Assembly (NCBI RefSeq): GCF_011009015.1
Contig: NZ_CP048878.1
Location: forward strand, 1,105,501-1,169,500
Direction of reading: 5' to 3'
DNA length: 64,000 nucleotides
Origin: Spartinivicinus ruber
GTDB lineage: Bacteria > Pseudomonadota > Gammaproteobacteria > Pseudomonadales > Zooshikellaceae
The position numbers and the translations under genes are program-made. Positions 8,767 through 16,149 of this stretch are shown piece by piece. The notes beneath the pieces are model-generated. The model was not told where the DNA came from. It saw only the letters and a program-made list of their open reading frames with translations, and did not search any database. Position 1 is the stretch's first letter. Every line of letters starts with the position of its first letter.

Positions 8767-9300
8767 TTATACGCGAAAGAAGGTATAACCTTTTGTTTCC
8801 CAAAAGTCATTTATTAAGGCATCTTCTGCCATTCGTTCCCAATCAATGTAATAGCGCAAACGCTCAGGAATGTTAGACAAGTCCTCAAGCTCAGCTAAAT
8901 ATTCCTCTCCAAAGTCGCGAGGTGTCGTATAATGGCCTATGTAGGCGTCTTTTATCTGCTCAGCATCCAAAGGGTAACCATAGTCAATCCAGGCTTGTAG
9001 TATATTCTCAGCGTCATTATTGTACCATTCGCTAAGCTCGTTAAGGACCACAACATAAGTAAAATATTCCGAGTCAAGGCTATGCTCTCCTACATATTTA
9101 TCGGGTATATCCTCATAATCAGCGACTATCCACTCTTCACGTAGAACCCCGTCATTAATCTGCTTGGTTAATTCTTGTAGCCATGCGTGTATATCGCTGA
9201 TTAATTCCTCGTATGCTTCATAGTTGTCAAGGTCAAAAGTGTTAGCAAGGAGTTCACCACAGTTGTAGTCATAGAGTGAGTAGAAAGTGATTGTTGCCAT
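8767..9300 (-). CDS. ardA: ArdA-type antirestriction protein
   Basis: 177-residue very acidic protein matching ArdA along its length. The start YSLYDYNCGELLANTFDL, the central DYEDIPDKYVGEHSLDSEYF, the W.DYGYPLDAEQIKDAYIGHY block with DFGEEYL, and the C-terminal YIDWERMAEDALINDFWE all follow the family pattern. ArdA mimics B-form DNA and blocks type I restriction enzymes in the cytosol. It lies in the early operon, where T7 carries the unrelated DNA mimic Ocr (gene 0.3), so it should protect the entering genome in the same way. Ribosome site AAGGAT precedes the ATG. Confidence 0.92.
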   Translation of the reverse strand: MATITFYSLYDYNCGELLANTFDLDNYEAYEELISDIHAWLQELTKQINDGVLREEWIVADYEDIPDKYVGEHSLDSEYFTYVVVLNELSEWYNNDAENILQAWIDYGYPLDAEQIKDAYIGHYTTPRDFGEEYLAELEDLSNIPERLRYYIDWERMAEDALINDFWETKGYTFFRV

Positions 9301-9322
9301 GATTAAATATCCTTTTAATTAA

Positions 9323-9583
9323 TTATTGTGGTTGAATCCAGTAAACATAATCAGCGAAGAAGACAGCAACAGGCTTACCTTCCTTTGGGCAGTTTTCAAG
9401 ACAGCATAAAGATTTTAAGTTGGGCGCTATCTGCTCCCTCTGGCCTGAGTCTATGAGCAGGTCAATGTGCTGTTTAATCTCGTCTTTTATATAATCTAGG
9501 GCTTCGCTGTGTGTGCTAAATGTGGCGGGTTCAACTTCAGGCAAATAGCCGGGAACATTCCAGCCTGCAAGGTAGGTAGGCAT
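9323..9583 (-). CDS. Early-region hypothetical protein, 86 aa
   Basis: 86 residues if started at the ATG at 9583, which has AAGGAT 7 bases upstream; the frame extends to 9604 but that start has no ribosome site. The N-terminus is MPTYLAGWNVPGYLPE, with a helical middle and two Cys (CCLENC). No family recognised. It is tightly packed between the 67-residue gene and ardA, so it is an early gene; the small size and acidic middle fit a host-interaction protein, but nothing proves it. Confidence 0.65.
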   Translation of the reverse strand: MPTYLAGWNVPGYLPEVEPATFSTHSEALDYIKDEIKQHIDLLIDSGQREQIAPNLKSLCCLENCPKEGKPVAVFFADYVYWIQPQ

Positions 9584-9593
9584 GTGTTTATCC

Positions 9594-9797
9594 TTAATTA
9601 TCAATATTATTCATCCTAAAAAATACATCTCTATCTATTTGAACACCTTTAAGAGCTAAGGCATTGTAGATAACTTCACGTTCGTAGCTGCATTTAATAA
9701 TGCCTAAAAAGCTGATTAATTGAGATGGTGAATATTCAAAGTAATTAATACGTTCTAGCTCTTCTACTGGGTACGTAGGTAATAATGATAGGTCCAT
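9594..9797 (-). CDS. First small gene of the early cluster
   Basis: 67-residue soluble protein with a strong AAAAGGAG ribosome site before the ATG at 9797. No motif is recognised. It is the first gene after the 650-bp early leader, overlaps the start region of the next gene, and so heads the cluster leading to ardA. Confidence 0.6.
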   Translation of the reverse strand: MDLSLLPTYPVEELERINYFEYSPSQLISFLGIIKCSYEREVIYNALALKGVQIDRDVFFRMNNIDN

Positions 9798-10451
9798 TGG
9801 CTTTGGTCTCCTTTTGTTATTTAATTTATATTTATTTTCTTTAAGCAGGCTTTAGATAGGCCACTAGATAACTAATGACCTACTTAAAGCGTACTTACAG
9901 CGAAATAGAGGGAGGTAAAATATTACTTTTACTAAATCCGTTTATTTCTAATCCATATTGTTAAAGAACTTACTTACAGTGGCGTGCTGTAGAATGCTTG
10001 GTGATTACAATATTGAACATCGCGATATATTGAGCGCAACTTAAAGAGAACCAAGGAGGTAACATTAAGTTATTTAATTAATACTTGGGGTTTATTTTTA
10101 CATCTTTCTCTTTGCCCCTAAGATGTATAGGAAGTATTAATTTATTATTTCTGGGTCGCTATGTTCAACTTAATATATAAGCTAGCAAAAAACTTTAAAT
10201 ACGTCAACAAGTAAAAACAGGATATTAAACATAAAGAGATAAATAAAAAGAGTGGGCATCTAAACACACTTAATGCAATTAAGAATAAAACTGTGTGTGT
10301 ATTTGTACTCCTTATTTTAAAAGGCTTGTAGCTATATCTGTGACTAAAAGGCGTGTCTATTGGCGTGAATTTGCTTATTTAAAATGGAGGCTACGGGGGA
10401 GATTTCGGGAGAGTTTTATTCAAAAACAGCTCTCAGATTTTTTGTCAAAAA
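9798..10451. other. Early leader region with large hairpin
   Basis: 654 bp with no convincing gene. It should contain host-type promoters for the early genes; I see one weak minus-strand candidate, TTGACG with TAGCTT 17 bases later (plus strand about 10170-10210). It also holds the nested inverted repeat described separately. The DNA is strongly AT-rich. Confidence 0.5.
10077..10141. repeat. Nested inverted repeat in early leader
   Basis: ATTAATACTT (10077-10086) pairs perfectly with AAGTATTAAT (10132-10141), and ACATCTT (10100-10106) with AAGATGT (10120-10126). A GGGG/CCCC pair lies between. It could fold in early mRNA as a processing site, as T7 early messages do, or hold a regulator; there is no terminal T-run. 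Confidence 0.6.
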
Positions 10452-10802
10452 TTATTTGTAATCCAATTTATTTTTAATATCTTCTAAGACTTCTCTACCA
10501 TCTTTTGTAAGATATAGAAGGCTGGCGTTTTTATGGTGTGGGCTTGGTTCTTTTTTTACTAACCCTCTACCAGGAGTTCTTGGAGTGCCTTCCGCTAAAC
10601 GTTGGATTGGTGATGATATAGTAGCAATAGTGCTAGAGGTTGGTAGAAATCCTCTTCCCATTATATCTGATAATGTACTTCCTTCATTTAGTTCGACAGC
10701 TAATAAAATTTCAAATTGCAATATGGTGATATTATGTTCAGCTAGTACTTGCCGTATACGTACAACTTCTTTTAGCCTTAACACAAACCCTCCAATCCTC
10801 AA
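10452..10802 (-). CDS. MarR-like winged-helix regulator 2
   Basis: About 116 residues, paralogous to the protein at 7704-8033: VLRLKEVVRIRQVLAEHNITILQFEILLA aligns with LLKLQNLLVTLQNEELGMSLVQFAALLT, and the closing LYLTKDGREVLE helix matches LYLNEAGKEFV. The winged helix carries a longer Pro/Gly insert (GTPRTPGRGL). The start is uncertain: TTG at 10802 gives 116 residues and GTG at 10784 gives 110. It is the gene nearest the candidate genome end, so it would be the first early gene to enter a new host. Confidence 0.7.
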   Translation of the reverse strand: MRIGGFVLRLKEVVRIRQVLAEHNITILQFEILLAVELNEGSTLSDIMGRGFLPTSSTIATISSPIQRLAEGTPRTPGRGLVKKEPSPHHKNASLLYLTKDGREVLEDIKNKLDYK

Positions 10803-11201
10803 TGTATCCCAAAGGAGCCAGAGTCTACCCTAAGTCTTTCTCAGCGTCCAATGTGTCGTATAAGCCCCCTGAAAGCCTTCACGTACAATTTAAATCTATA
10901 ACGAAGGGGAATGTCTTGGTTTGTATCGAGAAAGCTTATAGAGCCACTGAGGAGGGCACAGGGCATATTTATTTTACAGGACCACACAACAAAGGATAAT
11001 AAGCTTGATAGGCGCATAAAGATGACTAAAGGATTGATAATAGTCAGCTATAAGGTAACCAATGCACGTCCACTCGCAGCAAGGATATGGACCACAAAAT
11101 TCAAATGCTTAGTTGCTAAGAAGGAAATTTTCTTTCTAGCTTTTTCTATATATTTTTTAAACCTAAACACGACTAAATATCAGAATCTTCGCCTTATAGC
11201 A
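10803..11201. other. Non-coding stretch before plus-strand gene
   Basis: About 400 bp between the MarR-like gene and the promoter of the next plus-strand gene. Open frames here have no ribosome sites and no plausible protein features. It may contain early promoters on the minus strand, but no strong match was found. Confidence 0.4.
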
Positions 11202-11231
11202 TTGGACCAATAGGTGCTCACTTACTATAAT
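11202..11231 (+). promoter_or_regulatory. Sigma70-type promoter for membrane protein gene
   Basis: TTGGAC (11202-11207) and a perfect TATAAT (11226-11231) with an 18-bp spacer. It points to the plus-strand cargo gene and away from the lytic genes. Confidence 0.65.
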
Positions 11232-11285
11232 TAGGTGGTTGGCTTGAAGAAAGTAACTTGTAGTAACGAAGGATACCAGCTAACA

Positions 11286-11570
11286 ATGTTTTTACTGCAT
11301 CTCATCTGCTTAATAAGTGGAAGCTTCCTGATTGCTGCTTCATCACTGTTCTATTCGATACAGATTCTTCATTACGTAAATTTCAATGAATGGATATCTT
11401 TAAGCTACGAACCTATACAAAGCCATCTCCCTCAGTTCTTACTAACATTCTCTCATGTTTTCGGTCTAGCTAATATGATATTCGCATTTGGAGTAATGTT
11501 TATTGGCCTCAGCTTTTATTTGAAAAATAGGATAGATGGAAGTTATCGTAGAAATAGAAAATACAACTAA
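11286..11570 (+). CDS. Plus-strand small membrane protein
   Basis: 94 residues from the ATG at 11286, which has GAAGGA upstream; a GTG at 11235 in frame would lie before the predicted transcription start and is rejected. There are two hydrophobic helices (about 1-27 and 48-75) and a basic tail (RRNRKY), so it is an inner-membrane protein. No family recognised. It has its own host-type promoter and lies next to the candidate genome end, as a lysogeny-expressed cargo gene would. Confidence 0.6.
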   Translation: MFLLHLICLISGSFLIAASSLFYSIQILHYVNFNEWISLSYEPIQSHLPQFLLTFSHVFGLANMIFAFGVMFIGLSFYLKNRIDGSYRRNRKYN

Positions 11571-11640
11571 TGTAGTATCAGGCTATTATTTCTTATTAAT
11601 TGGGTAATAAACAACAATGAAGAACAAAGCAGAAGGTGTA

Positions 11641-11770
11641 TTAAGGCTTAGCTAAGGTGAGCTTTAAGTCATCTATGTTCATAGGAGTCTTAAAGTTAGC
11701 TTAGGCATCCTTAAGATAATCTTTAAGTATCTATAGGTGTCTTTAAGATATCTTAAGGTTAAATCTCATA
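11641..11770 (-). repeat. Short-repeat array (CTTAAAG type)
   Basis: Read on the minus strand the stretch carries about ten imperfect copies of a 7-base motif: CCTTAAG, TCTTAAAG, CCTATAG, CTTAAAG, TCTTAAG, CTTTAAG, CTTAAAG and others. T7 has similar arrays (consensus CCTAAAG) beside both terminal repeats. This supports a genome end here. Confidence 0.65.
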
Positions 11771-11793
11771 TTTCAACCCAGGGGGAATCCCTT

Positions 11794-11876
11794 CTAAGTT
11801 GCGTGGTAACTCAAGCCCCCGGATACCAAGGGCTTCAGCGATTGGACTTTTTAATTTCCGCGCCTGCTTTTTAACC
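11794..11876. repeat. Structured element, copy A
   Basis: It begins with a 21-base block starting CTAAGTTGCGTGGTAACT that is identical in copy B at 44270. A hairpin follows (AAGCCC/GGGCTT), then GCGATT, a T5 run and ATTTCCGC. The hairpin stem differs between copies while pairing is kept, so the structure seems to matter. Function unknown: origin, RNA polymerase signal or packaging signal are possible. Confidence 0.7.
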
Positions 11877-12011
11877 ATCTGTCAGACAGCATCACACTTA
11901 CAAGCCTGCCTCATCTAATATTATGACCCATGCCTCTTAAGCCATGTTGCTTTATCCCATCTCCCCTTATAGCATTCTGCCAGCATATGTAATTTGATGG
12001 AGTAGGTGTAA

Positions 12012-12344
12012 ATGCGTTGTGTCCCGATAAATGGAGTTACCTTTGATTCCGCCAGTAAACAAGCTATTCAGCGTATTAAAGATATTCAAGGCTTAGCGAA
12101 TGCCCTAGCAACAGCAGTATCTTTGGGAACAGTTGTGAATATCTTTTTAGGCAATCGCATGGTTGAGTCCAGCTTCACCATTAGCACTACTGACTGGGAA
12201 GCCTTCGGGCAAGCAATGGGCAGTGTCCCAACAATAGCACGTAGAGAAATTGAGAAGGTAGCAGGTAATCAAGTTCTTGCTCACCTTAATGACCAAAAAC
12301 AAAAAGAATTCTGGCAGGCGGTAGAATATGGTTGTCAAAAGTAA
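12012..12344 (+). CDS. Plus-strand hypothetical protein, 110 aa
   Basis: 110 residues with a GGAG ribosome site 8 bases before the ATG at 12012. The middle has an Ala/Gly-rich hydrophobic stretch (LANALATAVSLGTVVNIFLG), possibly a single membrane helix. No family recognised. The following exported-protein gene overlaps its 3' end by 17 bp, so the two are translated together and probably act together, perhaps in blocking superinfection at the envelope; that role is inferred from position and export only. Confidence 0.65.
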   Translation: MRCVPINGVTFDSASKQAIQRIKDIQGLANALATAVSLGTVVNIFLGNRMVESSFTISTTDWEAFGQAMGSVPTIARREIEKVAGNQVLAHLNDQKQKEFWQAVEYGCQK

Positions 12345-12876
12345 GCATCTTACCACTTTATTCATTACAGGCTGTTTATCTTTCGCAGTATTTGCTGGAG
12401 AAAAGCCTACACCTGACGTAGAACGTTTGGCATTTCAAATTGCTGCAAATGAGTTAAACAAGGCTGTTGCTGCTGCTGGTGCCAAGATAGAAGAATGTAA
12501 AGCGCAAGAGGTTGAATTGTCACCAGATTTATTCAAAAAGATTAACCTTGAAAAAGAAAAGCTGTTTAGAGCACTTACATTCCTTAGTCGTAAGGCCTCA
12601 GCAGAGTGTACGCATAAAGAGGATGCAAACTTTTTATTTGCTTTAAGTAACTGGCAACAAGCTATTAAACATAACCCAGTAATAGGTAAAAAAATCATAG
12701 GTGATAAAGACCCTGCGCAACTTTCAGAGTTAATAACAGGCAATAATTGGAGTTACCTACGACTAAATGCTGAATATCTACTACTTAATGAAAAAACGCG
12801 TCAGCAGCTTGAAGATATCCCGCAGCTACAAAAACCATTTAAACTGATGGATACCCTGCGTAAGTTAGGTCTTTAA
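12328..12876 (+). CDS. Plus-strand exported protein
   Basis: 182 residues with a clear Sec signal peptide (basic KSK, hydrophobic LTTLFITGCLSFAVFAG, likely cleavage near residue 24) and a helical mature domain with two Cys, one in KIEECKA and one in SAECTHK. It should be periplasmic. The start overlaps the preceding gene. No known family. It ends 40 bp from the convergent terminase gene, with a shared terminator between. Base composition is like the phage genes around it. Confidence 0.7.
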   Translation: MVVKSKHLTTLFITGCLSFAVFAGEKPTPDVERLAFQIAANELNKAVAAAGAKIEECKAQEVELSPDLFKKINLEKEKLFRALTFLSRKASAECTHKEDANFLFALSNWQQAIKHNPVIGKKIIGDKDPAQLSELITGNNWSYLRLNAEYLLLNEKTRQQLEDIPQLQKPFKLMDTLRKLGL

Positions 12877-12882
12877 TAAAAA

Positions 12883-12910
12883 ATAGGAGGAGTCTTTCTC
12901 CTCCTGTCTT
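12883..12910. terminator. Bidirectional terminator at terminase end
   Basis: AGGAGGAG (12885-12892) and CTCCTCCT (12898-12905) form a perfect 8-bp stem with a 5-base loop. On the minus strand it is followed by ATTTTTTATT, a strong terminator for the late genes; on the plus strand the tail is weaker. Confidence 0.85.
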
Positions 12911-12915
12911 CTAAA

Positions 12916-14631
12916 TTAACTACAAAAATTCCCTACCTCTTTCTTTGGCTGAAACCCCAGGCACCCCTCAGCAAACTTTTCAAACTCAGCTTCCAGAGCT
13001 TCAGCCCTATGCCTCTCAGCCTCCACAGCCCCATCAAGCGCCATCTGCTCTACCCAATACGCAACAGCCCCTGCGACAGCTTCGAGCCTGTCATCGTGTT
13101 TTAGGGCGCCTCTGTCGTGTGTTATGCGGGACATTTGATAAAAAAGTGAGTAACTAAAATCACCCTCACATTCCTTATAATCCTTCTCTATAAGTCTTGT
13201 ATCCACTATTAGCCGGTGTTGGCTCATGACTGGCTCAAGAGAGTCGATAATACGCTTTTCTTTTTGTCCCTTAGCTCTTTTCCCTTCAACTTGGCAACTA
13301 TGAACCTTCCTCAGTATGGGTTTAAATAACTCAATAAACATGCCATCACCGAAGTTATCTTCCACTTGCACCATGTTCACTTTATGCTGCTGGGCAGTGT
13401 TAGCCAATTTCTGTAAGGTAGAAGGCGTATAACCATCGCGGTAACCGCCAGCGTCAATTAGAAACTGATACCCGTGTAAAAACTTGACCACAGCATAACT
13501 GGTTTCATCGGCTCCCCGGCCTGATGGGTCAATAAACATGACTGAGCCGGTATACTCTGCCATTTCCTTGTCCACCCACATTGGCGAGTAGAAGCGGTCG
13601 CCTGTTAACCCAAGGGTTGGTACTTCTAGCACTTTATCTGCTGAGTTACACCACGCTAAATCGATAGGAGCTCGTTTTAAGTCGAGGGACATCACCATTA
13701 AATCAGCCAATTTAAGCGGGTACTTATCAGCATCACTTAAACTCGTATCCAGCATAAATTGCAGTGCAAATCCTGCTTTACCATACGACAAACGCCGCTC
13801 AGCTAAATCTGAATCAGGGAAACGGCTAGGCTCTGTGGTAGTACCAGCTAAAGATGCATTACGAATGACTTTGTCATAAATAAGCGCGGATAAATTGCCT
13901 TGCCATTTTTCGATTACATCAGGGTCAGGATAAAGCGCTGTCCAGATACGGACTTTATAACCCCTTTCTTTAACCAGCTTATTATATAGGGACATTTCCG
14001 TTTGAGGGGTCCCAAGAAAAGTAATTTCAGAGGTTGTTAAGGGCTTTAAAATAGCATCAAATTCTTTGACCAGTTCTGCCAACTTATCCCTGGCCGTTTG
14101 CGTTGCACTGTTATTTAAGACCTCAATGTCATCAGCCACAATGATGTCAGCGCGTGAGCCTGTCAGTTGCCCAGTAATTCCGACAGATTTAACTGAGGGG
14201 CTATGGTCAGCACTTGCGGGTCCAACATCAAAGGCTATTTTAGAGTCCCTCTGCTCTCTCCTAGGCTTTAAATGATTTAGAAAGGGTATTTCATCAATTA
14301 GCCTCTTTGTGAACGTAGAAAAGCTGTCAGCCCGTTCCTTGCTTGCAGATACGACCAACACTTTAACTTGAGGATTTTTATATAACCGCCAGAGCACATA
14401 AGCTGACGTTATCCAACTTTTAGCTACACCTCGGAACCCCATAATTATTTTTCGTTTGGGTCCCTCCTGTAAATAAAGCGCTATGTCCTTTTGTAGCTCC
14501 GTTGGAGGCGGTAGCCGTAAATATTTCCATATAACAGTTAAGAAGAATACAAATTCTGTCTTTAATCGGTGTTCTAGTTCTTTCTCTCGTTGTTTCATTA
14601 ATTCCTGGTGGGTTGATATAGGCGGGAACAA
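12916..14631 (-). CDS. Terminase large subunit (gp19-like)
   Basis: 571 residues, close to T7 gp19 (586). The N-terminal ATPase shows Walker A GFRGVAKSW (residues 65-73; T7 has FRGIAKS), Walker B IIVADDIEV (about residue 165) followed by the coupling motif TFLGTPQ, and the C-terminal RuvC-like nuclease begins at MFIDPSGRGADETSY (about 370) with a later acidic cluster (VEDNFGDG, KHDDRLEA). It packages DNA into the prohead from concatemers and cuts at the genome ends. It is the last lytic gene before the candidate genome end, as in T7. Confidence 0.95.
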   Translation of the reverse strand: MFPPISTHQELMKQREKELEHRLKTEFVFFLTVIWKYLRLPPPTELQKDIALYLQEGPKRKIIMGFRGVAKSWITSAYVLWRLYKNPQVKVLVVSASKERADSFSTFTKRLIDEIPFLNHLKPRREQRDSKIAFDVGPASADHSPSVKSVGITGQLTGSRADIIVADDIEVLNNSATQTARDKLAELVKEFDAILKPLTTSEITFLGTPQTEMSLYNKLVKERGYKVRIWTALYPDPDVIEKWQGNLSALIYDKVIRNASLAGTTTEPSRFPDSDLAERRLSYGKAGFALQFMLDTSLSDADKYPLKLADLMVMSLDLKRAPIDLAWCNSADKVLEVPTLGLTGDRFYSPMWVDKEMAEYTGSVMFIDPSGRGADETSYAVVKFLHGYQFLIDAGGYRDGYTPSTLQKLANTAQQHKVNMVQVEDNFGDGMFIELFKPILRKVHSCQVEGKRAKGQKEKRIIDSLEPVMSQHRLIVDTRLIEKDYKECEGDFSYSLFYQMSRITHDRGALKHDDRLEAVAGAVAYWVEQMALDGAVEAERHRAEALEAEFEKFAEGCLGFQPKKEVGNFCS

Positions 14632-14663
14632 GGAGGGCTTAGAGCTGCCCTCAGCTTGTTTAT

Positions 14664-14912
14664 TTAGTGGGTTTGTCGTATATCGTCAGCATCGAACATA
14701 TCTATTTCATTCAGCTTATTTTCAAGTTCGGCTAACGGACTATTGGGGCGGGGAATATCACTGATGTGATTGTCTTTTAGAAACTGGCGAATAACGTTTA
14801 GCTCAGAAGCGTTAGGTGCTTCGCCGTTTTTTGGTTTGGTTAATTTGTCGAGAAGATGCTCGGCTAATTCTTCATGTAATTGGGATAGTATTTGGTCGAT
14901 AGTTTTTGTCAA
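14664..14912 (-). CDS. Terminase small subunit (gp18-like)
   Basis: 82 residues (T7 gp18 is 89). The signature NASELNVIRQFLKDNHI, shared by gp18-like small terminases, is at about residues 34-50; the N-terminal half is an amphipathic helix. It recognises concatemer ends and loads the large subunit. Its start overlaps the stop of the preceding 60-residue gene by 4 bp (ATGA), and it lies 32 bp before the large subunit gene. Confidence 0.85.
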   Translation of the reverse strand: MTKTIDQILSQLHEELAEHLLDKLTKPKNGEAPNASELNVIRQFLKDNHISDIPRPNSPLAELENKLNEIDMFDADDIRQTH

Positions 14913-15091
14913 AGATTCTCCTGCACAATTAAAGAGCCATCAGGACGAAATTCTAATTCATGCTTTTGTTCGCCTAGAAAATAGTTCATTGTAAAGTAGC
15001 CGTTGTCATGTTCAGTAACGTTGTAATAAATACTGGTTTGTCTGAATAATTCTTCATGCTCCGCAAGCGTCTTAGTGAATTCCTCAGTCAT
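14909..15091 (-). CDS. Small conserved-position protein, 60 aa
   Basis: 60-residue acidic soluble protein (helical first half, beta-like second half with YFTMNYFLGEQKHELEF). Ribosome site AAGGAGG lies before the ATG at 15091. No known family. It sits in the lysis-packaging cassette where T7 has genes 18.5/18.7 near the terminase; there is no signal peptide or membrane segment, so it is not a spanin. Confidence 0.65.
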   Translation of the reverse strand: MTEEFTKTLAEHEELFRQTSIYYNVTEHDNGYFTMNYFLGEQKHELEFRPDGSLIVQENL

Positions 15092-15233
15092 TTAAAGCCT
15101 CCTTTTCAACAATAGCTACAATTGCATCATCTATTTTATTGTCAGTCCGTTTAGCCATTTCTTTTAACAAGGTCAGTACAATTTTCTTAACAAGCTTTGT
15201 CGCCAGAAATCGTAAAATAAAACTACTTATCAT
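15084..15233 (-). CDS. Small basic amphipathic phage protein, 49 aa
   Basis: 49 residues: a hydrophobic-basic N-terminus (SFILRFLATKLVKKIVLTLL) then KRTDNKIDDAIVAIVEKEAL. Proteins of this type, with the K.TDN.IDD motif, are common near phage lysis genes. Its start overlaps the HNH gene by 11 bp and its end overlaps the next gene by 8 bp, which supports translation. It may associate with the membrane. Role unknown. Confidence 0.65.
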   Translation of the reverse strand: MISSFILRFLATKLVKKIVLTLLKEMAKRTDNKIDDAIVAIVEKEALND

Positions 15234-15453
15234 GCTTTCGCCATCCTCTATTTTTCTTTTGGTTAGTTATTCTTAGATTTTTAATACTATTATTTAAGGG
15301 GTTTCTATCTTTGTGGTCTACGTCTTTACCATCCCCTTTCTTTGCAAGACCCTTTTTAATCATCAATCGTCTTGCGGCATTACGCATTGCGCGTCGTTTT
15401 TTCTGTGCAGGTTTACTGTGATATTCGCGATATTCTTTTTTATAGTCCCTCAT
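15223..15453 (-). CDS. Small HNH-type protein
   Basis: 76 residues, very basic. The second half carries KDVDHKDRNPLNNSIKNLRI, the DH...N...N pattern of HNH nucleases that bind their catalytic metal, though the first His of a full HNH core is replaced by the DH pair only. It may be a small homing or packaging nuclease: HNH proteins often sit beside terminase genes. Its start overlaps the holin-like gene end by 14 bp. Confidence 0.7.
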   Translation of the reverse strand: MRDYKKEYREYHSKPAQKKRRAMRNAARRLMIKKGLAKKGDGKDVDHKDRNPLNNSIKNLRITNQKKNRGWRKHDK

Positions 15454-15670
15454 TCGTACCTAATAGCGTGGCCTCCAAAATACTTATTCTTTTGTCTGTT
15501 TTATGCATCAGTTTATTTAAATCTTTTACAACTTCAGTCAAGGTTTCTAATTGTTTGTAGTTTGCTTCTAATGTACTGAGCCTTTGCTCAATTAGAACAA
15601 CGTAGCTACCAAAGGCAAGCGTAAGCATTATTACAATTGTGGGAAGTGAGGTTTTAAACCAATCTAGCAT
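15440..15670 (-). CDS. Holin-like membrane protein
   Basis: 76 residues with one transmembrane helix at about 9-28 (LPTIVIMLTLAFGSYVVLI) followed by a coiled-coil-like domain rich in Leu heptads (RLSTLEANYKQLETL). Position between the tail-fibre module and terminase equals T7 gene 17.5, the holin, which has one membrane helix and similar length. An inner-membrane spanin (Rz-like) is the alternative; no Rz1-like lipoprotein partner is seen nearby. Confidence 0.6.
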   Translation of the reverse strand: MLDWFKTSLPTIVIMLTLAFGSYVVLIEQRLSTLEANYKQLETLTEVVKDLNKLMHKTDKRISILEATLLGTNEGL

Positions 15671-15673
15671 TTA

Positions 15674-16138
15674 TTAAATTTCAAATCCTTCTGTATCTGG
15701 GGGAATTGGCCACGTTACTTCCTGTGGTTCATCGTTAACTTGTGGTATATCTCGCAGCCTTTGCCGGTATTTGGCCCAAGCCTTTCTTTGCTCATCGGTA
15801 AGGCTGTTATCAGTCATTTGTGTCCAGTCTGTCGCCCGTAACAGCTCGTTCCTGTGGCCGCGTATAATGTCCCAGGTGCCTATTTCTGAGTGGGCATCTA
15901 CATTGGCAGGGGTATACAACTTGTTAAGCATAGAGCTAATGACAGGGGCTTTGGGGATACGACGGTTAAAGTAATCGTCTTCAGGCAGGGACCGGGAAAT
16001 GGCCTCAATTAATTCTTGTTCTGTTGGGTTGTCTTTATCTATTAATGAATCAAGACCGATATTAACTGTAAATCCGTTTTCTAGCTCAATATCCAGTGAG
16101 CCTGTTTCTTTTTGATAATTTATTATTTTAAATTTCAT
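15674..16138 (-). CDS. Tail fibre assembly chaperone
   Basis: 154 residues. The C-terminal third (RATDWTQMTDNSLTDEQRKA then WAKYRQRLRDIPQ) is the signature of phage tail assembly chaperones (PF16778-type), and the rest is variable. It should help fold or attach the preceding glycine-rich adhesin, from which it is 11 bp away. Not a virion part in relatives. Confidence 0.82.
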   Translation of the reverse strand: MKFKIINYQKETGSLDIELENGFTVNIGLDSLIDKDNPTEQELIEAISRSLPEDDYFNRRIPKAPVISSMLNKLYTPANVDAHSEIGTWDIIRGHRNELLRATDWTQMTDNSLTDEQRKAWAKYRQRLRDIPQVNDEPQEVTWPIPPDTEGFEI

Positions 16139-16149
16139 TTTTTACTTAT

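Larger units (their letters stand above)
11571..12011. other. Candidate phage genome-end region
   Basis: 440 bp with no gene, between the right-end genes (terminase side) and the early genes. It contains an array of short CTTAAAG-like repeats (11641-11770) and a structured element (11794-11876) that has a partner at 44270-44350. In T7 relatives the joined ends of the linear genome fall here, so the terminal repeat should lie within it. Confidence 0.55.

Noticed and set aside
8571-8876. Plus-strand frame of 101 residues over the ArdA end
   Set aside because: Overlaps ardA antisense, no ribosome site, Arg/His/Cys-rich composition typical of shadow frames.
10802-11213. Plus-strand open frames of 65 and 100 residues
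   Set aside because: No ribosome sites, odd composition, and the second would end right before a strong promoter. They look like chance frames in a regulatory gap.
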